A stretch of DNA of 64,000 nt, taken from NCBI GenBank assembly GCA_963457665.1, contig OY735207.1, forward strand, positions 48,427,696 through 48,491,695. Reading direction: 5' to 3'. The position numbers and the translations under genes were made by a program. Below the pieces are notes generated by a model. That model ran no database searches, was not told where the DNA came from, and worked only from the letters and a program-made list of their open reading frames with translations. The stretch comes from Thysanoteuthis rhombus. Taxonomy: Eukaryota; Mollusca; Cephalopoda; Oegopsida; Thysanoteuthidae. Below, piece by piece: positions 1-10,659 of the stretch; position 1 is the first letter of the stretch, and every line of letters begins with the position of its first letter.

Positions 1-950
1 TCGAAATCTTATTTTATAAACTCTTTTAAGGACTTCAGACAGGGTTAAATGCACAATGATGATCTGTAAAACAAGTTTGCTGACGAAGACTCTACAGTGA
101 GGTGCTCAAAGTATGTATGCTCTTTATCACAACGATGAGAATTTATGAAATTTGGATTTTCTTTTTCATGTTATCATTTGGAAAATTATGTTTGCAACTC
201 TTGTTGTCTTGTGTGTCTTCAATCAATGTCGTAATTATGTTCAAGTCGTACATTCGTGTTCAATTGATAGAATGAAGGATGAAAAGGAGAAAAGTACTGA
301 GCGAAATCTTAACTCCTGGGGCAATATGCTTGCGGAGAAGGCTGGCTAACGGAAAGCTGTAATGATTACAACAAGGTTCAAGACTGTAATCAAAACAATA
401 CATTGAATCATCATTGATGCTGTAGTTGGGTGACAATTAAAGAAAAATTGGCCGGCCAATTTATTGAAAGATCAAGATAAAGACGGGTGAAATATAAAAA
501 AGAATCTTCGTTCAAGGTTGAATTTGTACAACTACCTAGATTTAAATGTGTTCATATCGATTTCATATTGATTATTCTGTAATTCGTGATCCTTTCTGTT
601 ATATTTAGTAGTTTGATCTCTCATCTCGGAAGTCAACTTCTTTGACTCTTTTTAACGTCCTGACCTAATTCTCTGCCGACTCCCCGAATGCACTGTACTC
701 AGTGGGTTGCAGATAGCTTTGGGATCCCGCTTTTATTGATCCAGCAACAAATTTAGTGAACACTCTCCAAAGTCGATTTTGAATATTTCAAGATGAGTAT
801 AAATTTCAAAGGTTCAACGAATGCCACATCATTCATTTCGATTTTCTGCTACTAGCTGCAGTTATTTACTGTTTCATTTAAAACTAACAGATACCCGTAA
901 GAAACGACGATGTTACATGGTGTATTGATCGGCACCAAGGCGCATAGACC
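1..950. other. Unassigned AT-rich sequence
   Basis: I see no conserved reading frame, tandem repeat or recognisable mobile element here. The longest open frames are 65-75 codons, which is expected by chance in DNA of this composition. Confidence 0.5.
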
Positions 951-959
951 TAATTTATT

Positions 960-1370
960 AGGTTACTTATCCATTTGGGTTATTGATAGCGCAAATGTTT
1001 TAATCTTAAGTTTCTCAACTTTTAAAAGGCGATCGAACATAAAGTTTCAAGACAAATGTTATGAAAGGAAAGATAAGATTGAGAATAGTTGTTCTTTTGT
1101 AAATAACAAGAAATTCATTCAGAAAAATATTTGAAAGTAAAAAGATATCGTCTGCGACTACGTTGTGGAAAGAAATCTCTAGTGAAAAAATGGCGGTGTT
1201 ACTTACGTATAGATAAATCATGCAGGTATATAACTTAGAGTAAACATATTCATTTCAAACAAAATAAGGGTTGTATTTTCTTTTAATTAAAAGACGGGAG
1301 TGGCTGTCAGGGATTAGGGAGTAAAGTCTGAGTTTAGAGAATGCGATGGGGGAATTGAGTCGAAAGGCAG
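960..1370 (+). repeat. Dispersed repeat E, copy 1
   Basis: This stretch matches 6300-6700 in the same orientation. Shared blocks include AACATAAAGTTTCAA (about 1036 and 6379), ACGTATAGATAAATCAT (about 1205 and 6463) and a TTGAAACAAA/TTTCAAACAAA block before a TATTTTCTTT run. Order and spacing agree over about 350-400 bp, with many substitutions and small indels. No long open frame is shared, so it is probably a non-autonomous element or an old segmental duplicate. The ends are not sharp by eye. Family unknown. Confidence 0.6.
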
Positions 1371-1379
1371 ACTTCACCG

Positions 1380-1885
1380 ATAGGAATCAAAGAAATAAAA
1401 TAATGTATAAAAAGACAACGGATATTCAAAGAAGCAAATTGATATTAGAAAGATGATGGGCATTAGTAATTGGCTCATGACAAGGTTAACAATGGATGAA
1501 CAATATTTTTTCTGTTATTAATGCTTAGACGATAGTTATTAGACGGTGGTCTTGTGTAGTACTCACTTATCTACATCTTCTCCTACTTGAATCATGGCAT
1601 ACCAGAGACAAGACATTTTTGCCAAGATACCTAAGGATAGGATAGAGTCGGAAGGATGTGGATTCATACTGTTGATATTAGTAGTTGCAGCGGAGATTCG
1701 AAATGGTTTCCTATTTCTATTTTCTATGCCAAAAACCGTTACACGAGCCTATCATGAGTGAAAAATAACAATGAATATACGAGTTCCGTCTGGAGAGTTT
1801 CCAGATATTTCATTTGATGATGATGAATAGATAGTCTTCATAGAACAATGGCGCCTTATTCCCCTTTAGATTATTCCCCCTAGCA
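1380..1885. other. Unassigned sequence
   Basis: I see no coding, RNA or repeat signal here apart from a short TGATGATGATGA run near 1820. Confidence 0.4.
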
Positions 1886-1892
1886 GCATCAC

Positions 1893-2042
1893 GCAGGAAA
1901 TACCAGCGTTGCCCGGGAGAAAGAAACCTCGAATACAACATGAGAGAATAAATAATGCTAAACTGTTCGCCGAAGTTAGCGTGGTCCCGCCCATTGAGTA
2001 TGAGAGGTTATTTCATCTCCGGGCAACGTTGGAAATCCCTGC
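1893..2042. mobile_element. MITE-like foldback element, about 150 bp
   Basis: The left arm (1893-1920) and the reverse complement of the right arm (2015-2042) both begin GCAGG and share the block GTTGCCCGG. By eye they match at about four of five positions over 28 bp. The similarity continues inward (GAAACCTC against GAAATAACCTC), so the inverted arms are about 45-50 bp around a short spacer. This is the layout of a non-autonomous DNA transposon or MITE. No clear target-site duplication is visible. A 61-codon open frame crosses the element and is probably chance. Confidence 0.55.
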
Positions 2043-2049
2043 TGATTCA

Positions 2050-3540
2050 ATATATTCATGGAATTCAATCTTAAAATTTAAGGTCTTTCATTGACCGGAT
2101 CTTACAATTCAGCCTCGGGTGCAGCACTGAGGCGTCGATATCTAGTACACCGGTGTTGGAAGTTAGCATGTTCCAGCGTCCACACATTGATTTATCAGTA
2201 TACATTGACTACGCAGTGAAATTAAGCATCATCTAGAGCTCAGGCGTTTAGATAGGAGAATTATTTAATAACTGGTCTTTGAGATCTAAATTTTTCCAGT
2301 GCCCAAGCGTCAAATTTAGCAACTTACAATTTTCGGGCGTGTGAAAGGCAAGGTTAAACCTTCAGTCGCATTTCCTGAGGTGTTGGTAATCTTTCTACAT
2401 TTCCAAAGTATTTAGACCGTGTCTTCTCCTAGTTAACCTAACCCAGTTCCAGCAAAACCTTCCAAGAATCTTGCTTGCCAAGACATCTATACCAGGTGCA
2501 ACTCTCGTGACTATAGAAAGATGAGTTTTCACACTCGTCTCCAAACATTATTTGTGAGGTATGTTCTCTCACCTTTATCCCATAATATTTGTTACATTCA
2601 CTCGTTGAAATCTGTATATAATTGTGAGAATCATTATGGGACACAATGCGTAAAAGAACGAAAGTTGTACCAGATATGACCTTGGAAGGAGCCGTGACTC
2701 GGGTCTTCTTTCTTCATCAATTATTCTAGTGTGCATCTGATCCTCCCTGTCAAAATTAGTATAGATTAATTGAAGAATGGTGACGTTCAAGACAAAAAAT
2801 AAACAACTTTAGTTCTCATTATATAGATTAACCCTGGAAATAGCCCGGATCGAGTACTTCCTATCTAATGAATAGAAAGTGGACAGTTCTTGCCTATGAA
2901 ACACGAAAAAATGCTTACATATACGAAATATATGTCCACATTGAAATTAATGTGATCAACTACAGTAATCGAAAAAACCCGCCCCCGCGCCGGAAAAAGC
3001 CAAGAATTATTTTTGAAAAGATCGATGCTGATCAGAAACGAGTATCAAAATGGACAGAAATATTTCCCATCATGCCACGCTGTTTTAGAATTCATTGGCG
3101 CATTGAAAAAAAAGAAAGAAAACAATGCAAACAAGGGGAAGAACAGATGCCATTTTCCACGTAAAAGGAACGAACGAAAACAACAATTTTCTTTTGATAT
3201 TTGTATTCGATTTTTTTTTCTTTTTTGTGTGTGTGTGTGACAAAAGTGGAACACCTGAACCGGATATTTCAGTCGATAAAAAATGAAATCGATAGCGAGA
3301 AATGAACAGGATATAGTTCGAGTTCATGAATAAAGTAGTTCAAGTCATGTGCTGGGACAAGAAAATTTGTAATAAAATGGTGAATTACAGAATAAAATGA
3401 TGGATAAAAACATCGATTTAGTGTAGAACGCAATAAAAGATGATACAATGATTACAAATGTTAAGAATTTCTGAATTAGCAGTGAAAAGCTATGTGTAAT
3501 AAAAGAGAAAGCATATTATTTGTCCATTGTTATTAATCCA
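2050..3540. other. Unassigned sequence
   Basis: The only notable features are low-complexity patches: a purine-rich segment near 3105-3180 and a T-rich stretch plus short (GT)n at 3210-3239. The open frames across them (up to 98 codons) reflect composition bias and match no family I know. Confidence 0.4.
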
Positions 3541-3548
3541 ACATTCTC

Positions 3549-3550
<2 letters not shown>

Positions 3551-3612
<62 letters not shown>
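3551..3612. repeat. (TA)n microsatellite
   Basis: This is an uninterrupted TA dinucleotide run of about 60 bp. It lies just upstream of a body fragment of SINE-like family F. Confidence 0.95.
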
Positions 3613-3614
<2 letters not shown>

Positions 3615-3629
3615 ATCAAGAAATGGACA

Positions 3630-3800
3630 TATTTGGTTCGATAGAATGAATCATAAACTGTGTTATATCATATAAAAACTTTTTTGAGATGGTATCCTGT
3701 CGTTACACTGTTATTATATCATTTGCCCGAGGCAACGTAAATATAACAAAACACTGGATTGTATATGTGAACTCATCCGACAGAATCTCGATATAAGTAA
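3630..3800 (-). repeat. SINE-like family F, body fragment
   Basis: The TTGAGATGGTATC...GTTACAC.GTTA...TATCA pattern near 3685-3720 matches 59,551-59,590, and part of it matches 39,215-39,260. Those two copies continue into a tRNA-like head; this one does not visibly do so. The orientation is assigned from them. Unit boundaries are uncertain. Confidence 0.45.
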
Positions 3801-4260
3801 CAATTGGAAAGGTGAAGGAAAAAGCAGGTGTTTCTTCTCAAGAAAAAAGAAATTATCATTGGATGAGCATGTTTCGATGCATACCGACAGGTGCCAGCCA
3901 TCTTTTCAAAAAATAAACTTGTAGCAGAGCAATGTTTTGCTTTTTACTCGTTTGAGATTGAGGAAAGAAATTTGGATATTCCTGTGTCATTTGGTCATTA
4001 AGTAGGAGAGGGAAGGAAGGTGTTTGTACGTGTATAGATGAGAGTTAAGTTCGGTTTTAAATGAGGAGGATATGTGAGAGTAAAGGTCAGATGGTGTTTG
4101 TTTCCTGTCTCTGTGGGTGTTTGTCATGTGTTATATAACCCTGCCCAACATATATGAACACCTATCCAAAAATGCTAAATACGAAACCCATTCTGAAAGA
4201 ACCAACTTTCTTAAGTACAAAACATTTTAATCCCAACTCCTTCTTTCACTGCCCCTCCTT

Positions 4261-4383
4261 CGTGTCTATATATATATATATATACATACATACATACATA
4301 TATATATATATATAGATAGATAGATAGATAGATATAGAGAGATATAGAGAGATAGATAGAGAGAGAGATAGAGAGAGAGAAAG
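4261..4383. repeat. Compound microsatellite TA/TACA/GATA/GA
   Basis: The tract runs (TA)n, (CATA)n, (TA)n, (GATA)n and then (GA)n with interruptions. It has the look of a mature compound microsatellite that has mutated and re-expanded. Confidence 0.9.
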
Positions 4384-4599
4384 AAATAATTTAAATAAAA
4401 CTACTCTATGTAAAGATAATTCAAATAAAAAGTAGTGCAGTTGATTTTTTTAGAATACTTTTAATCAAATTAAAAATGTTCAATATATACATGTATACAT
4501 ATGAAATCGTAATAATGTTTTGGAAATTAGGTAACCAAGAGAGAAAAATTCAGTCTTTGTTAGTGAAGAAGATCATTGCATTGACTGGAACCACGGAAA

Positions 4600-4690
4600 G
4601 GGGAAAACATTTGGCTTTAGTTCATCCGCCCGACTGCTAAGTAGTTGGGTGAGTTGGGAGATCGAACATGGAATGCCATATAACAAATTG
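4600..4690 (+). repeat. Possible tRNA-like SINE remnant
   Basis: A GCTAAGTAGTTGGGTGAG segment is followed by GGAGATCGAACATGG. These loosely resemble pol III A-box and B-box sequences at tRNA-like spacing. Both are imperfect and I found no second copy, so this is weak. Confidence 0.25.
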
Positions 4691-4959
4691 TTCGAGTTTA
4701 TCATTGGAATCACCCATTGAGGTGTTACTATCCGCTAAAAAGTGGTTTTGTTTCAAGCATGAATATGAAAATACTTTATTTAATGATTAAAAGTGTTTTT
4801 CAAAATATTTGATGGAAGTTTTATGTTATACACGATTTTAAAAAATGGACTTTAAAGTTAGTGGAAAATAATTGTCAAATTCTAAGGTTGAATGTGCTGG
4901 TAGGGAATCGACTCTGAAAAGTTTTTCTTTTCTGTGTAAATAGTATTCTTGGAGATGAT

Positions 4960-5330
4960 ATCATTAATTGGTATATATGCAGTCTAAAATTAAAACTGAC
5001 TCAACGGATTTTGTGTTCACATGGGTGAACACCAAATCGAAATGACATGAAGAGCGAGTCATGTCAGTTGTTATGCTAATTGATCCCTCATCGTTAAAAA
5101 TGTTTTTAGGGTTACCAATGTAAGTAAGTCTTGTTTCATGAAGTAAGTATGTTGTAAAAAATATGTAATAGACATCGAATCTCATATAAAATGATAAACT
5201 AAATTCATGGCATAAACTATACGAGAAACGGAGGTGTTGTTTGATCAACACTGCTGAGGTGCCATGTTAATTTAATTGTTTTTTTTTTTTAAATCTCCAA
5301 AATAGGTATATGGTAAATAATTGATAATCC
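4960..5330 (+). repeat. Dispersed repeat C, copy 1 (longest)
   Basis: The first half (about 4980-5100) matches 15,797-15,920 in the same orientation and the complement of 24,700-24,800; shared landmarks are TTCACATG.GT.AACAC, GAA.TGACA and GATCCCTCATCGT. The second half (about 5210-5265) matches 28,445-28,525 through GGAGGTG.TGTTTGAT and GCCATGTTAA. Between them the four copies outline a unit of at least 350 bp. No conserved frame is visible, which fits a SINE or other non-autonomous element. A (TA)n tract follows at 5462. Confidence 0.6.
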
Positions 5331-5460
5331 AAACAAAAGATGATTTATACATTGTATAAAAATAACCAAGTATAAGGGAAAAAGGAAAAACACTTTGGAT
5401 GATTACATACATTTTATTGTTAGGTATTTAGAAACGGATGACTGAAGTGACACAAAACAA

Positions 5461-5461
<1 letters not shown>

Positions 5462-5541
<80 letters not shown>
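5462..5541. repeat. (TA)n-(GT)n microsatellite
   Basis: A TA run of about 65 bp leads into a short GT run. Confidence 0.95.
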
Positions 5542-6299
5542 CGTATTGTATTCGTTGCCCGACTTTTAACAAGAGGTTGAACTTTCCCGGTTGTCTTTTT
5601 CCTCGATTGGTTGTTATCCAAGGCTAAATAACCCAGTCTACAATGGTATTTACCCATAGCTGGAGGGAAACGAAATAGATTCCTATTTCTCCCAAGGGCA
5701 TCGGTGTGAAGTCAACGTAGATTTTTTCCAATTCTGTTCCCCAAACTACTAACCGTTGGGCAACTGGAATCTTCCCCGTAAGAGACGGTTTGTTGGTGCA
5801 CAATACGACGACTCCTAAACCATGGTGATGAGGATTCACACTTGAGACAAAAGTATAAGAATCACTCGTGAATGTAAATGCTTTGTTCTTGATATAATCG
5901 CTTTGTTCTGTAGAGTTACGTAGAAAGTTCATAAGGGAAGGGTTAGGTTTGTCCGTATCCATTTTTTTTCCTTTGAATCTTTCCCAACGTTGTTATTTCT
6001 TTCAAAACCGCTCTTGCTTTGAAAACAATTCAACCATTGATGGAGCTTCTTCCATTGATACAACAATAAATAAAAGAGAAAAAATGGCAAAGATATGACC
6101 CAGGTTGTCCATGAAAAAACACAGTTCACAATGCATTTAGAATATCATGGTCAGTTCCCTGAGCCAATCAGTTTTTCTATTAGATATGTTGTTTAAATGA
6201 ATGTAAAATTATTTACAATTTTTGACGTTTTATTATAAATATTTGCATATACCTGTAAAAATAGCATGATTTCCTTTGAGAGTATCAACATCAAGAAAC

Positions 6300-6700
6300 A
6301 TAAAATCAATCTATCCGGTGATCTATTATTGATAGTTCAAGAGTTCGAATTTTTATGTCTCCACTTTTAAAGGGTAATTGAACATAAAGTTTCAAAGAGA
6401 AATGTTTTGAAAGAAAAATACCGGGACTGTAGAAAAAATAATAAAAGATCTTTGGATCATTCACGTATAGATAAATCATACAATCATATATTTTAGTGTA
6501 AATGTGTTTATTTGAAACAAAGTTGGAGTTATATTTTCTTTCAGTTGAAAATACAAACTTTGAATTAAAGCTGAAGAAAATCAGTGAATAGGTTGAGTTG
6601 TCTATAGAAATATTAGTGGTGGATAGCGAATTTGGAGTGAAGTCTGACTTGAAAGATGATAAGAAGAAGGTATTGGGTCAAAAGGTTCACGTCCGTTTTC
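6300..6700 (+). repeat. Dispersed repeat E, copy 2
   Basis: This is the partner of the copy at 960-1370, in the same orientation and about 5.3 kb away. Both also share GTGAAGTCTGA/GTAAAGTCTGA near their right ends. The spacing is too large and the divergence too high for a recent tandem duplication, so two insertions of one family or an old duplication are both possible. Confidence 0.6.
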
Positions 6701-6709
6701 TAAATACCC

Positions 6710-8740
6710 CTTTCCCCAAGACTGAGCAAGTAATAATAAGTTTTCAAAATTCATATAATTTTTTGGGGAATACCGGTTTTTGTGTGGCCTAACTATATCC
6801 TATGTCTTGTAATGGTCACAGACGCTCTGATATATTCATAACCCTTCTATTGTTTACAGGCATGTATTAGTAAAAAAGAAATCGGCACTAGAAGCCTAAA
6901 ACCATTTTTCGGGTAATTTTTTTCTTTAATAACTCAAATATCTTAATTGTAATTGTTTTAGTTTCAAATTAACTCGGGATGTTTTAATATGTGCTCAGGA
7001 ATAAAGTTTCAATGGTTTCAATGGCGTATACTTCATTGCTATGTCATAATGAGGGAAAATTAACCAATGAGAGGCATGAGACAGAGAAAAGAACAGAAAT
7101 CGCTATATATGCGTATGTTATGTTTATAATTTTTCTTTTATTATCATGGTGAATAACTAAGCTTAGTTCAGTCTGGTACAAATGAAGGATGCCTAGATAG
7201 AATTGGACTCACAACAGTAGCACCAATAAACATGGCGCTGCCTATGGAACATTGTTATCAACTCATGTTTCCAACGAACAAGGCGTACATTTTTATTAGT
7301 GGGTTATATAGAATTTTTTTCTCATAACAATAATGAAAAATGGATTCATAAAAAATAAATGCTTTGAGATTTCAAAGAAAGAAACAATACACGAGGAAAT
7401 ATACATTTATAGTCGAGTATATATCCCTCTAGGATTATCTCTAATTCAGGCGTGATTCTGTAAGGGAAGGGTCGGGTTTCTGATTTTCGATTGTCTTCAT
7501 CCTTAGAATATATCTCTGAGTTGTTATTTCTTTGATAGCCTGCAAGTCTTTGAATGTTATGTAACATGAGTAGACTGACATTTGATGATCATCTCTTCTT
7601 TGATTCAAACATGAAGGAAAGACAGACGGATTCAAAAAAGAACAGACAATTACAATGAGTCGGATGAGGGTTTAAAGGAAGGAGAACTTGTTGGCGAAGG
7701 AATATTGATTAACCGTCATAAGAGGGGAGACGGTTATGACTGAGTATCTGAGAAGAGAACCGAGGATTTGTATTCAAATGGATTGGAAGATGAGCAGATG
7801 GATTCAATGCCACCATTGTATTCCCCTGCTGCTGCGGCAACATGTATGGTGTTATATGTAAACAACTTTGAATTCACTTAAAAGTGTCAAAGGAAGAGAC
7901 AGGTTGACATAACAAATAATCCACAGGAGGAATGAAGTTAAGAGTAATTACTCTTCGACAAAAATCAGACGAATTCTGTCTTATAGCTAACAGGGTGTTT
8001 TCGATAGAAATAAAAATGACACAATAAGAAAAATCGAATCTATTTATTCCGTTAGTGATGCTTACTCTGACTATCATTCTCCTCTGATTTTTCAATGTAT
8101 ATCCTTGGTAAAAAAATATTTATATTTCTATAGGAAAACCATTGGCAATGCATTCACGTTATATATACAAGAGCTCAAATCCTGAGGGTGAAGTTTGCAT
8201 TAATTTCTAACTGCTGAAAATTTTCGTGATTTTTGATATGCCTCTATAGTTAAATGATTAAAATAATTTTTGACAGCGATATCATTAGCTATACACTCAC
8301 ATTATATAAAAATACCCCCTTATTTGGTCCATATTGCCTGTATTAATTCCTCACTACAAACAGCCCCTTTCCTACTGATATTCCATACATTTTGTACGGT
8401 TGAATCATTAGGATTTTCAATTAGAAAAAAAACATTAGCTTTACATTCACAAAATACATAGAATAGTCCTAATCTGTAAATAATACTTTTTTTCAAAACC
8501 TTAACCAATGAAAATCAGTTGTTTTTTCATCTTTGATGTACAATATATTGATTAAAAACCAAAACTTACAAAAACCAAAAGTCGGAACTAGATCATCATA
8601 TTTTCTCCTAAGATCCCAAATGAAGAAACAGGGGAGTAGTCAGGTGACGGTGTGTTAGTGGAGCAACAATTGAAAAAGCCTAAACCTTGTTCAAATACAG
8701 TCAGTAAGCGTGGTTACTGTCTCTTTTCTACTAAGCTGCA
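6710..8740. other. Unassigned AT-rich sequence
   Basis: I see no recognisable coding or RNA feature. A block of about 90 bp around 7455-7545 resembles 5935-6020 (AAGGGAAGGGT, GTTGTTATTTCTTT), so a faint further repeat may be present. Confidence 0.35.
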
Positions 8741-8749
8741 ATTATTAGC

Positions 8750-8850
8750 TGTATTGCTATACAATAGAAACCCATTATTACGACAGGCGTCCAAGGACAC
8801 CGTAATAACGGGTTCTCCATTATAACTAATGGATTTTGTACGGAGTGTAT
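8750..8850. mobile_element. pogo/Tigger-like transposon terminus
   Basis: Two adjacent hairpins are present. The first pairs CCCATTATTACG (8771-8782) with CGTAATAACGGG (8801-8812) with one mismatch, and contains a smaller GTCC/GGAC pair. The second pairs TCCATTA with TAATGGA (8816-8833) around a TAAC loop. Terminal sequences with repeated GTTATTACG/ATTATAAC blocks are characteristic of pogo/Tigger-type elements of the Tc1/mariner superfamily. I found no matching second end nearby and no transposase, so this would be a solo end or very short derivative. Confidence 0.4.
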
Positions 8851-8899
8851 CAGTAATGAGACACAAAAAATAAACAAAAATGATCTTTATCACCCTTTC

Positions 8900-9464
8900 A
8901 TGGAGGATAACTGGTGGCAATGAATTTTATAAGTTCCAGTTCGAACTATCTTCTTTAAATGCATAGATATATTCATGTGCTGTGGTTGCAAACTTATTTA
9001 AGACATTCATGTAGATATGAAAGCAAATATTCCGTTAGAACGCATTTGCCATTGCCGTTAGAGCCAATGCCAGTACAGCAACGATGCAATGAATATAAAA
9101 TCTTACTATTGACTTCGTTAGTCATATAAACGCCTTGTACTTTTAGGAACTGTTTTCAAAGATTTGGTCCCTAAAATATACATTGAAACATATAATTTAT
9201 CATCCCGGATAGGATAAGTTTTTCTTTACAGAACATCGCTAGTTAACTGGGGGTTTTGATTGGACTGAATCAAAAATACTTGAGCTAACTATTATATGTT
9301 ACAGAAAGAATGAGTCTATTCTAGACTTCTTAAGTCCGGGAGCATCATTTTCGTGAGATCAGTCACTGATAATTATCACGGTTATCATTTTAGCTATTTA
9401 GAATTTGTTGAGTATTGGCTGTTGTAGAGTGGAATTTCTTCTCACTTACCGACACATATTCACA

Positions 9465-9465
<1 letters not shown>
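8900..9465. other. Unassigned sequence
   Basis: No coding or repeat signal is recognised here. Confidence 0.4.
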
Positions 9466-9469
<4 letters not shown>

Positions 9470-9506
<37 letters not shown>

Positions 9507-9522
9507 CGCGTGCGCGCACACG

Positions 9523-9582
<60 letters not shown>

Positions 9583-9589
9583 TATATAG
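9470..9589. repeat. (CA)n-(TA)n compound microsatellite
   Basis: CA repeats with a GCGC-containing interruption near 9505-9522 lead into a TA run that ends next to a ribozyme-like repeat. Confidence 0.95.
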
Positions 9590-9599
9590 TGAAAGGTAG

Positions 9600-9655
9600 T
9601 TATGCTACACAAACACGTTTATGTTCCCATCCTGTTTGGGCCACTTCAGGTGAAT
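9600..9655 (-). repeat. Decayed hammerhead-like repeat, copy 1
   Basis: On the minus strand this aligns with the hammerhead motif at 22,695-22,758. CCTGAAGT, GGCCCAAACAGG, GGAAC, a perfect six-pair stem III around CGTG, and GTAGC appear in the same order. The core is broken: CTGAAGA has become CTGAAGT, GAAA has become GGAA, and stem I is lost beyond one pair. It should not be an active ribozyme. It starts about 10 bp beyond a (TA)n tract. Confidence 0.6.
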
Positions 9656-9879
9656 GATTTTGTACGTTTTAGATTCTTGTTTGGGGAATTTGTGGGTGTT
9701 GCAAAGTTACATTACGTAACATTACGTGTAGGATTTATAAATAAAAGTACGCTGAAAAGTCTTCTAAGGGATCTTTTGATCTTAACCTTGATTTTTACAT
9801 TAAATTTATTGCCTATGTCAGGATCCTTTATGGCCATGGGTGATTGTATTGTTCTCAATTAATTAGTCATGGGGGGGAG

Positions 9880-10590
9880 TAAATAATGTTGATAAGATGT
9901 TTGTTCACGGTGATGAGTACGTGGATAAACTGTCGATATTACTTTTGGTGATTTAATGTATGGGGTTCTGAGTTATTTTTATCAAAGAGAATTTTGAGCG
10001 ATGCCAGCATTTTTTGGGCTATTTCATTTTTCCTGTTTAATAAATCTTCGTTATTTTTTATTCGTTATTTTAACAAAATTGAGTATTTCAAATTTCTTAT
10101 TCATACAGAAGTAACATGGATTTTCCATATTCTGGTATATATTGGTTTGTCATGAAATTTTCGTTTTTACTGTTGATTCGTAATAAATTCAGTACATTTT
10201 TCAGTAATATGTAGTCAATGTATTATTTTTATATTTTCCGTTCATAAAAGATGTTGTATGGTTGGCTAATCTAAGTTCAAATGACGTTTCCGATATTCCG
10301 ATATAATATTTTAGTTTTAAGGGCCTTTCCTCGGTTGATGTATCTACTTGGTGCACTATATTTGATCTGAGACGTGTGTTTTGCAGAGGGCAACCATTCT
10401 TAATGGTACAATTGCAGTCTTGTTTGTTTATGTTCATGATTTACTTATTTCTGTTGTTCCGATAATTCTATTATGTTTTGTAATGATTGTATTGAAATTT
10501 TCAGTACAACTAAAGCTGATTTTACAATTCGTTTTTGTTCAATATTTTGCTTAGTGGATGTTTTTGGGGGTGGGGGAATTATAAGAATAT
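9880..10590 (-). pseudogene. Penelope-like element C-terminus (GIY-YIG type), copy P1
   Basis: The best-preserved frame (10,437-10,204, minus strand) reads a cysteine motif CNC...CPL, then KYYIGISETSF, R, NHTTSF and LTTYY. This is the Cys-rich linker plus GIY-YIG-type endonuclease domain found at the C-terminus of some PLE-related retroelements. Upstream in other frames, 10,440-10,570 encodes a decayed HPLSKILNKN-like stretch. Downstream, about 10,170-9,930, fragments such as ISWQTNIYQN and CYFCMNKKFEIL match the tail that normally follows this domain. At least three frames and several stops are needed, so it is dead. The reverse-transcriptase core is absent. The insertion is bordered by (TA)n at 10,589-10,657. 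Confidence 0.75.
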
Positions 10591-10592
10591 AT

Positions 10593-10641
<49 letters not shown>

Positions 10642-10657
10642 ATATATATATATATAT
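10589..10657. repeat. (TA)n microsatellite
   Basis: An interrupted TA tract (two TGTA breaks) at the 5' edge of the decayed PLE copy P1. Confidence 0.95.
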
Positions 10658-10659
10658 GC

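Noticed and set aside
5624-5962. 112-codon minus-strand frame with IPVAQRLVVWGTELEKIYVDF
   Set aside because: It vaguely recalls the start of a Gypsy integrase core (W..I.VDF.P) but lacks the following catalytic context and any other retrovirus-like motif. Chance cannot be excluded.
5935-7545. Possible repeat shared by 5935-6020 and 7455-7545
   Set aside because: Only about 90 bp with two good blocks; too weak to list as a family without an alignment score.
9405-9657. Open frames made of alternating Ile-Tyr or Thr-His residues here and at many other positions
   Set aside because: They are translations of (TA)n and (CA)n microsatellites, which lack stops in some frames, and are not genes.
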